64,000 nucleotides of DNA from NCBI GenBank assembly GCA_904501985.1, contig CAJGCT010000004.1, forward strand, positions 1-64,000, written 5' to 3'. The stretch comes from an uncultured Clostridia bacterium. Lineage in GTDB: Bacteria; Bacillota; Clostridia; Oscillospirales; CAG-272. Made by a program: the position numbers and the translations under genes. Below the pieces are notes generated by a model. That model was not told the origin of the DNA, did not search any database, and saw only the letters and a program-made list of their open reading frames with translations. Numbering within the stretch: position 1 is the first letter of the stretch; each line of letters starts with the position of its first letter. Below are positions 1 to 8,722 of the stretch, one piece after another.

Positions 1-530
1 ATAAGACAGGGGTTGTTTTTCTGACGGCGCGAAAGTATCTGTATAACGCGGTCAAGCTCGCGGTTTCTGCCAACGATGCGGTCAACCTTGCCCTCGGCGG
101 CAGTTGCGGTGAGATTTTTGCAGTAATTCGGCAGATATTTGAGCTTCGTGGGAGCGGATTTTGGGTCTTTTTTGGGAGATTTTGCTTTTTGCTCCTCGTT
201 ATTCTGGGATGCTCCGGGAGCGGCAAAGCCGAAATTGCCGAAAAGCTTTGAAAGATTTATTGAGGGTGTGCCGCCGGGGATTTCGTCGGAGGATTCACCG
301 TCCACAGGTGTGAGACCTGCAAGATTCTCGGAAAGCTCGTCAAGCTCATGGTCAAGCTCGTCGATGGAATCCGCAGGGACTCCCATTTTTTCAAGTATGT
401 CGTTTACAGGCTTGATACCAAGCTCCTTTGCGCATTTTAAGCAAATGCCCTCAGTAACGGTCTCACCGTTTTCAATTTTAGTGACGTATACCACAGCAAC
501 ACGCTTGCGGCATCTTGCACACATTTCCAT
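1..530 (-). CDS. ATP-dependent Clp protease ATP-binding subunit with N-terminal zinc finger (partial, 3' end outside window)
   Basis: The first 176 residues of a Clp/HSP100 AAA+ unfoldase; the rest runs off the left edge. Residues 3-36 hold two CxxC pairs (MCARC and ICLKCAKELG), a treble-clef-like zinc finger in place of the usual ClpC helical N-domain. An acidic linker follows, and then the beginning of the first AAA+ domain (GKVDRIVGRNRELDRVIQIL, then RRQKNNPCL just before the Walker A, which is cut off). The start is the ATG at 530, preceded by AAAGGA at 11 nt; a second in-frame ATG lies at 524. Clp ATPases unfold substrates for ClpP. The zinc-finger N-terminus resembles McsA/UvrB-type CxxC modules and probably selects substrates or adaptors (inference). 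The gene is read in the same direction as the two genes to its right, which end 33 nt away. Confidence 0.85.
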   Translation of the reverse strand, partial: MEMCARCRKRVAVVYVTKIENGETVTEGICLKCAKELGIKPVNDILEKMGVPADSIDELDHELDELSENLAGLTPVDGESSDEIPGGTPSINLSKLFGNFGFAAPGASQNNEEQKAKSPKKDPKSAPTKLKYLPNYCKNLTATAAEGKVDRIVGRNRELDRVIQILSRRQKNNPCL

Positions 531-562
531 AGATACATTGTTCCTTTCAGGGTATTACGATT

Positions 563-1285
563 TTATGATAAATTAAACAGAATAAGACTGTTGTTATAGA
601 AGAATCTTAAAATAACCGAACCGTCGATGACCGAGCGGTTGAAAATATCGCCGTTTATGGATTCAAGGGCGAAAACAAGTCCTGTCGCCATATTTGAGAT
701 TATCCATGCGGTTATAAGCGCGCTTCCTATGCCGAATAAGAATCCGAGGAAGGTGTTAAGCTTATTTAAAACGGGCAGGCGGAAAATAAGGTCGAGTATG
801 AACGTAAGAAGCTTAAGTGCCAGAAGCGTCACGATGAATATGACAATTGCGGCGGCGACTGTACTGAGTGCCGCGGCGGTGGGATCGGCAAGCTTTGCTG
901 CAAGCTCGTCGATTGCCGCAGATTCAGCAAGGTCGGTGAGAAAATCCGAGTAGTAGGAAACAAGCTCATCAATATCAACGGAAAAACGCTCGGTGACGCT
1001 AACAAGCGCATCGGGGCGATCCTCAAATACCTTTTCAAGCTGAAGCTTTTCAACTCCCGCATCGACGATCCCCGAAAGCGAATCCTCAGTTATTTCCGAT
1101 ACGCGCTCGCCCACAAATCGCTCATTGACCCATTCGGAAACAGGTGCTGTGAACACAACTACCGCGATAAGCGCGAGTATAAGTGATACAAAATGCATTA
1201 CGGACTTTATAAATCCGCGCACAATGCCAAGGTAGATTGCGGCGACTGCCGCCGCAATTATGATAAGGTCAATAATAAGGCTCAT
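563..1285 (-). CDS. CvpA family membrane protein
   Basis: 240 residues with hydrophobic segments near 5-25, 30-50, 140-165 and 180-210. This is the pattern of CvpA/colicin-V-production family integral membrane proteins. The N-terminus (IDLIIIAAAVAAIYLGIVRGF) matches the family opening, in which a short loop with Arg-Gly follows the first helix. The central 60-130 region is soluble and acidic and is longer than in Gram-negative CvpA. Its ATG overlaps the stop of the upstream DUF5711 gene (ATGA, 4 nt), so the two are translationally coupled. The exact biochemical role of CvpA proteins in Firmicutes is not established. Confidence 0.75.
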   Translation of the reverse strand: MSLIIDLIIIAAAVAAIYLGIVRGFIKSVMHFVSLILALIAVVVFTAPVSEWVNERFVGERVSEITEDSLSGIVDAGVEKLQLEKVFEDRPDALVSVTERFSVDIDELVSYYSDFLTDLAESAAIDELAAKLADPTAAALSTVAAAIVIFIVTLLALKLLTFILDLIFRLPVLNKLNTFLGFLFGIGSALITAWIISNMATGLVFALESINGDIFNRSVIDGSVILRFFYNNSLILFNLS

Positions 1286-2679
1286 GGCGTTTCCTCCGTT
1301 GCGGCAGGGGGGTTATCAGTCACGATAGTGTCGTTTGCGGTCTCTGCAGTGGTTTCCTCGGTGGTCTCAGTGGTGTCTGCCGCGGTTTCATGTGTGGTGT
1401 CCGCTGTGTCCTGCGGTTTCGGTGCCGCACCAACACGGTCAAAATAATGCTCGGTGAAATCTTTTAGCTCGTATGTCAAAGCGTAGTTCTTTTTACATAT
1501 GAGCACCGATTCGGGGGACTGCGCCAAAAGGTCTATGGCATCCGATTCCACGGTGAACGCACCGATCTTATCGTTTATGAGGTTTATGCGGCTGACTGTC
1601 GTTCCTGCGAGGATAAATATGTAATCTCCGCTCTCGTCAAAGTCCATTGCGATAAGCTTTCCGTCAAAGCTGCCCTCAAATATCAGCCTGCCGTCCGTTG
1701 TGTACACGCAGGCACGGGAGCTGTTGCCCATAACGCTGTCCGAATGGGCGCAGATAACGTATTTGCCCGATGCTTCCGACATCGCAAGTCTCGAATCGTG
1801 CCTGTAGGCGCGGATAAGCTCAAGCTCGCTGTCAAGAAAACAGATGGATTCGTCGGTTATAACGGCAAAGCCGCTGTCGGTATAGTAAAGGGAGTAACCA
1901 AGTCCTGCAAGCTCACATGAATGCAGTTCCTTGTCCTTGTTTGGTGCGATAAGCTCTATTTTTGTGTAAAATTCGCCGTTTCTTGCACCTGCGGTCATTA
2001 CCGCAAGCTCTGAGGCATCGTCTTTCATTTCAAGAGCCATGAGATGGTCGTTTTTGTAGATGCGCGTGATCGGCTCAAAATCGCTGTCGTAAAGAGTGAT
2101 TGCGGTGCGGTACTCACGGGAGGAGGATGCTATGGCAAAGCTTCCCTCAGATGAGATAGTTCCGTCTGTTATGGGGTATTCCGTCGTACCCTCGTACAGC
2201 TTTGAGAAAGTGTTGAGCACGGTGAACGCCGTACCGTCAAGGTCATAGCAGAGTGTGAATCTGTCGCCCGTTTTAAGAACGGGGACGGAGTATTTTATGT
2301 TTTCCGCCATGATCTGATTTCCGCGCGAGTCGTAGAGTGCATAGCCCTCGGGGGAGAGTGTGCACAAATCGCCGATGAAAAGCTCAAGGCGGTTGGGGTC
2401 GCCCGAAGCGTAGTTTATCTTTGACGCCGTTATGGATGTTTCGGTGTTTGTGAAGCTTATGAATTTTAAGAGATATCTGAGATTTTCAAGGGTTATGTCA
2501 CTACGAAGAAAGGTGAAAGAAAAAATAAGAAACGCCGAGAGAATTATAACGGTTATATACTTCGCGGCACGGAAATGTCCCGATATGCGCGTATAGTACG
2601 AATCAAGGTGCGGACGGCTCACTTTTTGCACTCTGTCCGGAGGGGACGGCTGTTTATGTTTAACGGGAGTCGATGACAT
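1282..2679 (-). CDS. DUF5711-type membrane-anchored beta-propeller-like protein
   Basis: 465 residues. A Pro/Lys-rich cytoplasmic N-terminus is followed by one transmembrane helix at about 40-60 (YITVIILSAFLIFSFTFL) and an extracytoplasmic region of repeated strand-turn-strand units (EGYALYDSRGNQI, GSFAIASSSREYRTAITLYDSD, GKYVICAHSD). This is the pattern of DUF5711 / PQQ-like propellers. The C-terminal 45 residues are a Thr/Glu-rich low-complexity tail, typical of an exposed linker. The start is set by AAAGGAG 9 nt before the ATG at 2679 (an in-frame start 30 nt upstream lacks a ribosome site). It is the first gene of a leftward pair with the CvpA-family gene. Function unknown; a cell-envelope sensor or scaffold is possible (inference). 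Confidence 0.7.
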   Translation of the reverse strand: MSSTPVKHKQPSPPDRVQKVSRPHLDSYYTRISGHFRAAKYITVIILSAFLIFSFTFLRSDITLENLRYLLKFISFTNTETSITASKINYASGDPNRLELFIGDLCTLSPEGYALYDSRGNQIMAENIKYSVPVLKTGDRFTLCYDLDGTAFTVLNTFSKLYEGTTEYPITDGTISSEGSFAIASSSREYRTAITLYDSDFEPITRIYKNDHLMALEMKDDASELAVMTAGARNGEFYTKIELIAPNKDKELHSCELAGLGYSLYYTDSGFAVITDESICFLDSELELIRAYRHDSRLAMSEASGKYVICAHSDSVMGNSSRACVYTTDGRLIFEGSFDGKLIAMDFDESGDYIFILAGTTVSRINLINDKIGAFTVESDAIDLLAQSPESVLICKKNYALTYELKDFTEHYFDRVGAAPKPQDTADTTHETAADTTETTEETTAETANDTIVTDNPPAATEETP

Positions 2680-2728
2680 ATTTGTTGGCTCCTTTCGAAA
2701 AAATATCACAAAGGCATAACTTCTTTAT

Positions 2729-2757
2729 ATTATATCATAAAATTATAAATTTATAAT
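2729..2757 (-). promoter_or_regulatory. Extended -10 promoter for the DUF5711-CvpA operon
   Basis: On the minus strand TGA-TATAAT lies at 2729-2737. At 17 nt spacing the -35 is weak (ATTATA, 2752-2757), so this would depend on the TGN extension. It lies about 50 nt upstream of the DUF5711 start. Confidence 0.45.
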
Positions 2758-2839
2758 CGTATATAGTGTTGCTTAATTGTGAACGGTATGTTAATATTGC
2801 GGCGCGGGCGGAAAAAATAAAAAAAGTAACAAATTTGTG

Positions 2840-2868
2840 GTGACAGAACAGCCGTTTTGTGTTATAAT
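2840..2868 (+). promoter_or_regulatory. Sigma-A promoter for polA
   Basis: GTGACA at 2840-2845, 17-nt spacer, TATAAT at 2863-2868 with a TGT extension. The predicted transcript starts about 25 nt before the polA ATG at 2900. Confidence 0.65.
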
Positions 2869-2899
2869 AAAAGCATCTACCCCCCACAGGAGAAACGAC

Positions 2900-5452
2900 A
2901 TGAAAAAAATACTCGCAGTTGACGGAAACAGCATACTTAACCGCGCATTTTACGGTATTCGTCCTCTTACCACAAAAAGCGGACTTCATACCAACGCGGT
3001 GTACGGCTTTGTAAATATTTTGAACCGCGTGCTTGAGGAAATACAGCCGGACGGCTTCGCGGTTGCTTTTGATATGCGCGCGCCTACGTTCAGACACAAG
3101 GAATACGACGGCTACAAGGCTACAAGAAAGGGTATGCCGGAGGAGCTTGCAATGCAGCTTCCTTACGCAAAACGCTGTGCCGAAGCCATGGGTGCTAGAG
3201 TCATCGGCATCGAGGGCTTTGAAGCTGACGACATCCTCGGAACAATTTCCGCTATGGCATCGGATGCAGGAGCTATGGCGTATGTGCTTACGGGCGACCG
3301 TGACTCGCTTCAGCTTATCTGTGAAAGCACCACGGTGCTTCTTGCCACAAACAGCGAAACTGTGCATTTTGATACCGAAAAATTTAAGGAAACCTACGGC
3401 ATCACTCCCGATAAATTTGTTGATGTAAAGGCACTGATGGGAGATTCCTCGGACAACATCCCCGGAGTGCCGGGAATCGGTGAAAAGACCGCGTTTAAGC
3501 TTATAACCCTGTTTGAATCTCTTGAGGGAGTCTATGAGAATATTGACAGCTCCGAAATCAAGGCAGGACAGCGTCAAAAGCTCCTTGACGGCAAGGATTC
3601 GGCGTATATGTCAAGGTGGCTTGCCACCATTATAAAGGATGCTCCCATAGGAATGTCCGTGGCAGATATTGACGGACGGTGTGAGCGTGCCGGCGAAGCC
3701 CGAGCGGAGCTTCGTGCGCTATTCACCGAGCTTGAATTTTCGGCTCTCATAAAACGCTTCGGACTTGAAGAATCTGCCGGAGCAGGCTGTGCTGACGGCG
3801 GAAATACTTCTGCGAAAAATACCGTTATGTGCGCCGATGTTATGGATGCGGCAGAAAAAGCTTTGTCCGGCGGTGAGCGTGTGGCTGTGTTTGTATCGGA
3901 CACCGTAAGCTTCTCGGCGGACGGCACTAACGTGTACTGTGCCGAGTCCCAGGAGGGGCTTTCCGATGTGCTTTGCAGGCTCAAAGAGCGTGGCGCAAAG
4001 CTCTATGTGTACGACTCAAAGGCACTGTATTCCATGGACGGACTTTACGCAAAACTCGCCTTTGATTTCGACCTTACGCTTGCGGCGTATGTCATAGACC
4101 CCACGGCAGGAAAATATGACACTGCCGCCCTTAAGCTTGCCTATCTCGGCGATTCATCGGAGGGCTTTGATGCCGCCGACCTTCTAAGGCTTTCGGACGT
4201 GCTGTTGGGTATTATCACGGAACGCTCACAGGAGTCGCTTCTTTATGAAATCGAGCTTCCTCTTGCGGCGGTGCTTGCGGAGATGGAATCGGACGGCTTT
4301 AAGATAGACGCGCCGGGACTTCGAGAGTTTACCGCCATGCTGTCCGATGCGGCGCATCAGCTTGAAGAGCGGATATTTTTTGCGGCGGGCGGGGAATTTA
4401 ACATAAAATCTCCTATCCAGCTCTCCGAGGTGCTGTTTGAGCGTCTTGCGCTCCCTCACGGAAAAAAGAACAAGAACGGAAGCTATTCCACAAGCGCGGA
4501 TATACTTGAAAAGCTTGCACCATACCATCAGATAGTGCAGGATATACTTGATTACCGTCAACTGACAAAGCTTCAGTCAACCTACGGCGAGGGACTTGTT
4601 AAGGCGGCGGACAGTGAGGGGCGGATTCATTCAAGCTTCAATCAGACCGTTACTGCAACGGGCAGACTTTCGTCCACCGAGCCGAATCTTCAGAATATTC
4701 CCGTGCGCACCGAGCTTGGTCGGGAGCTTCGCCGATTCTTTATCCCAGGCGACGGACGTGTGCTTATTGATGCCGATTATTCCCAGATAGAGCTTCGTCT
4801 GCTTGCACACATTTCGGGGGACGAAACCATGATAGATGCCTTTACAAACGGTATCGACATTCACACCGTTACGGCATCTCAGGCATTCGGTGTTCCGATT
4901 GAAGCGGTCACGGGCGAGATGAGAAAGCGTGCCAAGGCAGTGAATTTCGGAATCGTGTACGGCATTTCCGATTTCTCGCTGGCACAGGATATCGGAGTTA
5001 CAAAAAAGCAGGCGGCAGAGTATATCGAGGCTTATCTTGCGAAATATCCGAGAGTTGCAAAATATCTTACTGATATCGTGGAACAGGCGAAGTCTGACGG
5101 CTTTGTTACCACCATGTTCGGTCGCAGACGTGATATTCCGGAGCTTAAATCCGGCAAGCGTATGCTGGCACAGTTCGGCGAGCGTGTGGCAATGAACAGT
5201 CCCATACAGGGAAGTGCGGCGGATATCATCAAGATTGCTATGAGTAGGGTAAACCGTGCACTTCGGGACAGCGGACTTGATGCAAAGCTCATACTTCAGG
5301 TGCACGACGAGCTTATAGTCGAAGCGGCAGAGCGTGATGCCGAAGCGGCGAGAGAGCTGCTTGTCCGCGAGATGGAAAGTGCCGCCACGCTTCTCGTTCC
5401 GCTGACAGTCAGTGCGGCGGTGGGAAAAAGCTGGTACGACTGCAAGGATTAA
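2900..5452 (+). CDS. polA: DNA polymerase I
   Basis: 850 residues, normal length for the family. Residues 1-290 are the 5'-3' exonuclease (FEADDILGT, LTGDRDSLQL, MGDSSDNIPGVPGIGEKTA with the helix-hairpin-helix). Residues 310-470 have the fold of the 3'-5' proofreading domain, but I see no DxE and YxxxD exonuclease residues, so proofreading is probably lost, as in Bacillus-type Pol I. Residues 480-850 are the polymerase: motif A DADYSQIELRLLAHISGD, motif B RKRAKAVNFGIVYG, motif C LQVHDELIVE. It fills gaps after primer removal and excision repair in the cytoplasm. The start is the ATG after CAGGAGA at 2887-2893; an upstream in-frame start at 2837 overlaps the promoter and is rejected. The ruv operon follows on the same strand. 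Confidence 0.95.
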   Translation: MKKILAVDGNSILNRAFYGIRPLTTKSGLHTNAVYGFVNILNRVLEEIQPDGFAVAFDMRAPTFRHKEYDGYKATRKGMPEELAMQLPYAKRCAEAMGARVIGIEGFEADDILGTISAMASDAGAMAYVLTGDRDSLQLICESTTVLLATNSETVHFDTEKFKETYGITPDKFVDVKALMGDSSDNIPGVPGIGEKTAFKLITLFESLEGVYENIDSSEIKAGQRQKLLDGKDSAYMSRWLATIIKDAPIGMSVADIDGRCERAGEARAELRALFTELEFSALIKRFGLEESAGAGCADGGNTSAKNTVMCADVMDAAEKALSGGERVAVFVSDTVSFSADGTNVYCAESQEGLSDVLCRLKERGAKLYVYDSKALYSMDGLYAKLAFDFDLTLAAYVIDPTAGKYDTAALKLAYLGDSSEGFDAADLLRLSDVLLGIITERSQESLLYEIELPLAAVLAEMESDGFKIDAPGLREFTAMLSDAAHQLEERIFFAAGGEFNIKSPIQLSEVLFERLALPHGKKNKNGSYSTSADILEKLAPYHQIVQDILDYRQLTKLQSTYGEGLVKAADSEGRIHSSFNQTVTATGRLSSTEPNLQNIPVRTELGRELRRFFIPGDGRVLIDADYSQIELRLLAHISGDETMIDAFTNGIDIHTVTASQAFGVPIEAVTGEMRKRAKAVNFGIVYGISDFSLAQDIGVTKKQAAEYIEAYLAKYPRVAKYLTDIVEQAKSDGFVTTMFGRRRDIPELKSGKRMLAQFGERVAMNSPIQGSAADIIKIAMSRVNRALRDSGLDAKLILQVHDELIVEAAERDAEAARELLVREMESAATLLVPLTVSAAVGKSWYDCKD

Positions 5453-5461
5453 GCTTATCTA

Positions 5462-5490
5462 TTGACAAAATCCCCTTTATATGATATAAT
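5462..5490 (+). promoter_or_regulatory. Consensus sigma-A promoter for the ruvCAB operon
   Basis: TTGACA at 5462-5467, exactly 17 nt, TATAAT at 5485-5490, preceded by TGA (extended -10). This is a full consensus promoter placed 10 nt after the polA stop. Its predicted start near 5497 would leave only about 9 nt before the GTG at 5506, which favours the ATG at 5533 as the ruvC start. Confidence 0.85.
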
Positions 5491-5532
5491 ATTACATTAT
5501 TTAATGTGTCACTTAAGAAAGAAACAGAAAAA

Positions 5533-6054
5533 ATGATAATTCTCGGAATCGACCCCGGTATTGCCATTGTGGGTTACGGAATAATCGAATACAAAAATTC
5601 CCGTTTTACCACCCTTGCTCACGGGTCTATACAAACGCCTGCCCACACCGATGTTGACGTCAGACTTTCGATGATATACGATCAGCTTTCGGAGCTTATC
5701 TCCATATATCATCCGGAGGAAATGGCAATAGAGGAGCTGTTTTTCAACACCAACCAAAAGACCATGGTGCCTGTTGCCGAGGCGCGCGGTGTTATTCTCC
5801 TCTGCGCAAGGCAGAATGGGATTAGCATCAGCGAATATACTCCGCTTCAGGTCAAGCAGTCGGTGGTGGGATACGGACGCGCCCAGAAAAAGCAGGTCAT
5901 GCATATGGTGGAGCTTCTTTTAAAGCTTGAATCAGCCCCCAAGCTTGACGACACCTGTGATGCGCTGGCAATCGCTATCTGCCACGCAAACACGGGCAAT
6001 TCAAAAATGCGCGGATATTTCAACAAGGATTACTACGCAACAAGAAAAAACTAA
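5533..6054 (+). CDS. ruvC: Crossover junction endodeoxyribonuclease RuvC
   Basis: 173 residues. RuvC cuts Holliday junctions symmetrically after RuvAB branch migration. The RNase-H-like acidic residues are visible: GIDPG near residue 7, AIEELFF near 67, and DDTCDALAIA near 138-147. The Lys-rich segment VVGYGRAQKKQV, which binds the junction, is also present. The start was chosen as the ATG beginning MIILGIDPG because the promoter leaves too short a leader for the upstream GTG; the ribosome site is weak (AAGAAAG). It is the first gene of a ruvC-ruvA-ruvB run. Confidence 0.95.
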   Translation: MIILGIDPGIAIVGYGIIEYKNSRFTTLAHGSIQTPAHTDVDVRLSMIYDQLSELISIYHPEEMAIEELFFNTNQKTMVPVAEARGVILLCARQNGISISEYTPLQVKQSVVGYGRAQKKQVMHMVELLLKLESAPKLDDTCDALAIAICHANTGNSKMRGYFNKDYYATRKN

Positions 6055-6075
6055 AACCGTTTTCGGAGGATTTTT

Positions 6076-6678
6076 ATGTTCTATCACATATGCGGTGAGC
6101 TGTGTCTTACCGAAGCACATACCGCCGTTATAGACTGTTCGGGTGTTGGGTACAAGCTAACAATATCCGCAAACACAGCGGCGGCTGTCGGACACAAGCT
6201 CGGTGAGCGTGTCAAGCTTTATACTTATCTTGCGGTGCGCGAGGATGCAGTGGAGCTGTTCGGATTTTACTCCATGGAGGAGCATTCCGCATTCTGCAAG
6301 CTTATCACCGTTTCGGGGGTCGGTCCGAAGGCGGCAATATCAATTCTGTCGACCCTTACCCCTGAGCAGTTTGCGGCGGCGGTCTGCTCCTCCGACACAA
6401 AGCTTCTCGGAAAGGCAAACGGTATCGGTGCAAAGACTGCGGCAAGAATCGTGCTCGAACTCAAAGATAAGCTGGCAAAGGAATACGGTGGGGAGGCTGT
6501 CACGGCGGCGCCTGTTGGAATCACTGCCACCGGCAAGCTGTCCGATGCGGTAAATGCGCTTCTCGTTCTCGGCTACACCAAATCCGAAGCCACCGAGGCT
6601 CTTTCGGGAATTGATTCATCGGTGATGCCGCTTGAATCCCTTATTACCGCGGCACTGAAGCGGCTCATGAAGCAGTAA
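6076..6678 (+). CDS. ruvA: Holliday junction branch migration complex subunit RuvA
   Basis: 200 residues, full length. An N-terminal OB-fold (about 1-62, ending in the YLAVREDAVELFGF motif) is followed by two helix-hairpin-helix units (LITVSGVGPKAAISIL at 72-87 and KANGIGAKTAARIVLELKDKL at 107-127). A flexible linker leads to a C-terminal three-helix domain III (DAVNALLVLGYTKSEATEAL) that contacts RuvB. RuvA tetramers hold the Holliday junction. GGAGG stands 8 nt before the ATG, and the gene begins 21 nt after ruvC. Confidence 0.96.
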   Translation: MFYHICGELCLTEAHTAVIDCSGVGYKLTISANTAAAVGHKLGERVKLYTYLAVREDAVELFGFYSMEEHSAFCKLITVSGVGPKAAISILSTLTPEQFAAAVCSSDTKLLGKANGIGAKTAARIVLELKDKLAKEYGGEAVTAAPVGITATGKLSDAVNALLVLGYTKSEATEALSGIDSSVMPLESLITAALKRLMKQ

Positions 6679-6722
6679 TTACTGCACACCTTAAAATTCT
6701 AACATAAATTTCGGAGTGTAAC

Positions 6723-7817
6723 ATGAATTACTACGATAACGAGTTTGACGGGCGAATTGTTGATGCCGCTCCCATCTCGGAGGATGGGGAAAACGACAGA
6801 AGTCTTCGTCCCACGACCCTCTCTGACTATGTGGGACAGTCAAAAGCCAAGGAAAATCTTAAAATAAGCATTGATGCCGCAAGACTGAGAGAAGATACGC
6901 TGGACCATGTTCTGCTGTACGGCCCTCCGGGACTTGGCAAGACAACGCTTTCAAATATCATCGCAAACGAGCTTGGTGTGAACATCCGCGTAACAAGCGG
7001 TCCTGCCATTGAAAAGCAGGGTGACCTTGTGGCTCTGCTGACAAATTTAAACGAAAAAGACGTGCTCTTCATTGACGAGATACACAGGCTTCCAAGGCAG
7101 GTGGAGGAGATACTTTATCCTGCCATGGAGGACTATGCCGTTGATATCATCATCGGTAAAGGCCCGTCGGCGCAGAGCATACATCTGCCACTGCCGCGCT
7201 TTACGCTGATTGGCGCGACAACAAGAGCAGGTCAGCTTACAACGCCGCTCCGTGACCGCTTCGGCGTACTGCTTCGTCTGGAGCTTTACAGCGTGGAAGA
7301 GCTTGCGTTTATCATACGCCGCTCTGCCGGCATACTTGGTGTTGCCATCGACGAGGAAGGCTCCCTTGAGCTTGCGTCACGCTCACGGGGCACGCCGAGA
7401 ATCGCCAACCGCTTACTTAAGCGTGTGCGCGACTATGCGCAGGTAAAGGGAAGTGGAGTCATTGACAGAAAGACGGCATCTGCGGCACTTGACATGATGG
7501 AGATCGACGAGCTTGGTCTTGACAATATTGACAGACGGATGCTTGAAACCATAATAACCTTCTACGGCGGCGGCCCTGTGGGACTTGAGACCCTTGCCGC
7601 AACTGTGGGAGAGGAAGCTATCACCATTGAGGACGTGTACGAGCCGTACCTTATGCAGATCGGCTATCTTTCACGCACACCGCGTGGAAGATGCGCCACA
7701 AGGCTTGCATATGAGCACCTTGGTCTGCCTTTTTCCGAGCCTCAGGCAAGAAAAGAGGATGATTCGTCACAGTTCGACATATTTTCTCAGTCGCTAAACG
7801 ACCAAAATAAAAAGTAA
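6723..7817 (+). CDS. ruvB: Holliday junction branch migration ATPase RuvB
   Basis: 364 residues. An AAA+ motor that drives branch migration on RuvA-bound junctions. Walker A GPPGLGKTT is at about 67-75 and Walker B LFIDEIHRL near 118-126. Sensor 1 lies in IGATTRAGQLTTPLRDRFG and the arginine-finger/sensor 2 region in RGTPRIANRLLKRVRDYA. The C-terminal winged helix (GGGPVGLETLAATVGEEAIT, then EPYLMQIGYLSRTPRGR) is intact. The ribosome site is GGAG 9 nt before the ATG. The next gene begins 13 nt after the stop, so the operon continues. Confidence 0.97.
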   Translation: MNYYDNEFDGRIVDAAPISEDGENDRSLRPTTLSDYVGQSKAKENLKISIDAARLREDTLDHVLLYGPPGLGKTTLSNIIANELGVNIRVTSGPAIEKQGDLVALLTNLNEKDVLFIDEIHRLPRQVEEILYPAMEDYAVDIIIGKGPSAQSIHLPLPRFTLIGATTRAGQLTTPLRDRFGVLLRLELYSVEELAFIIRRSAGILGVAIDEEGSLELASRSRGTPRIANRLLKRVRDYAQVKGSGVIDRKTASAALDMMEIDELGLDNIDRRMLETIITFYGGGPVGLETLAATVGEEAITIEDVYEPYLMQIGYLSRTPRGRCATRLAYEHLGLPFSEPQARKEDDSSQFDIFSQSLNDQNKK

Positions 7818-7830
7818 AGGACATACAGCA

Positions 7831-8700
7831 ATGTGGAAAGCCGATAATTGGCAGGAATATGAGCTTATAGATACATCAGACGGCGAACGTCTTGAAAGAT
7901 GGGGAAAATACATCCTTATTCGCCCCGACCCACAGGTAATATGGCATAATCAGAAGAAAAATCCCCTTTGGAAGCGTGCGGACGCGGTATATCGCCGTTC
8001 TTCAAGCGGCGGCGGAGCGTGGAAGGAGAACAGACTTCCCGAAGAATGGCGTCTGCCGTATGGGAATCTGTCCCTTGAATTTGTAATAAAGCCCATGGGC
8101 TTTAAGCATACGGGACTGTTTCCGGAGCAGGCTGTCAATTGGGATTGGTTCTCATCGCTTATTAAAAAGGCAGGTCGCCCCATAAAGGTGCTGAATCTGT
8201 TCGGATATACAGGCGGTGCTACGGTTGCCGCCGCAAAGGCAGGTGCTTCCGTTTGCCACGTTGACGCGGCAAAGGGAATGGTTTTGCAGTGCAAGGAAAA
8301 CGCAAAGCTGTGCGGTCTTTCTGACGCGCCCATACGCTATATTGTGGACGACTGCAAAAAATTCGTTGAGCGTGAGATTCGCCGCGGCAACAAGTACGAT
8401 GCCGTTATAATGGACCCACCAAGCTACGGACGCGGTCCGTCGGGCGAGGTATGGAAGCTTGAAGAAAATATTGACGACCTTGTTTTACTTACCGCGCAGG
8501 TGCTGTCGGACGATCCGCTGTTTTTCCTTCTTAACTCCTACACAACAGGTCTGTCCGCTTCCACCACAGGCTATCTTTTAAATCTCCACATCGCAAAAAA
8601 ATACGGCGGCAAGGTCACGGCGGACGAAATTGGTCTGCCCGTTACCGAGACAGGAGCAGTGCTCCCCTGCGGTTCATCTGCAAGATGGGAGTCGCAGTAA
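7831..8700 (+). CDS. Class I SAM-dependent methyltransferase, RlmI-like (probable 23S rRNA cytosine-C5 type)
   Basis: 289 residues. The methyltransferase core begins with the SAM-binding motif NLFGYTGGATVAAAKAGA (about 130-147), then an acidic residue in VDAAKG, and motif IV MDPPSYGRGPSGEVWKLEE (about 195-213). These are the hallmarks of the RlmI/RlmK/YxiA-like rRNA methyltransferase group. The PUA domain found in RlmI is absent; the N-terminal 120 residues are instead a beta-rich segment (WKADNWQEYELIDTSDGERL). The NPPY-type DPPSYG motif fits methylation of a nucleic-acid base. It lies between ruvB and pheA with short gaps. The exact target base cannot be told from sequence. Confidence 0.75.
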   Translation: MWKADNWQEYELIDTSDGERLERWGKYILIRPDPQVIWHNQKKNPLWKRADAVYRRSSSGGGAWKENRLPEEWRLPYGNLSLEFVIKPMGFKHTGLFPEQAVNWDWFSSLIKKAGRPIKVLNLFGYTGGATVAAAKAGASVCHVDAAKGMVLQCKENAKLCGLSDAPIRYIVDDCKKFVEREIRRGNKYDAVIMDPPSYGRGPSGEVWKLEENIDDLVLLTAQVLSDDPLFFLLNSYTTGLSASTTGYLLNLHIAKKYGGKVTADEIGLPVTETGAVLPCGSSARWESQ

Positions 8701-8722
8701 CATATTATAAGGAATCGGCATA

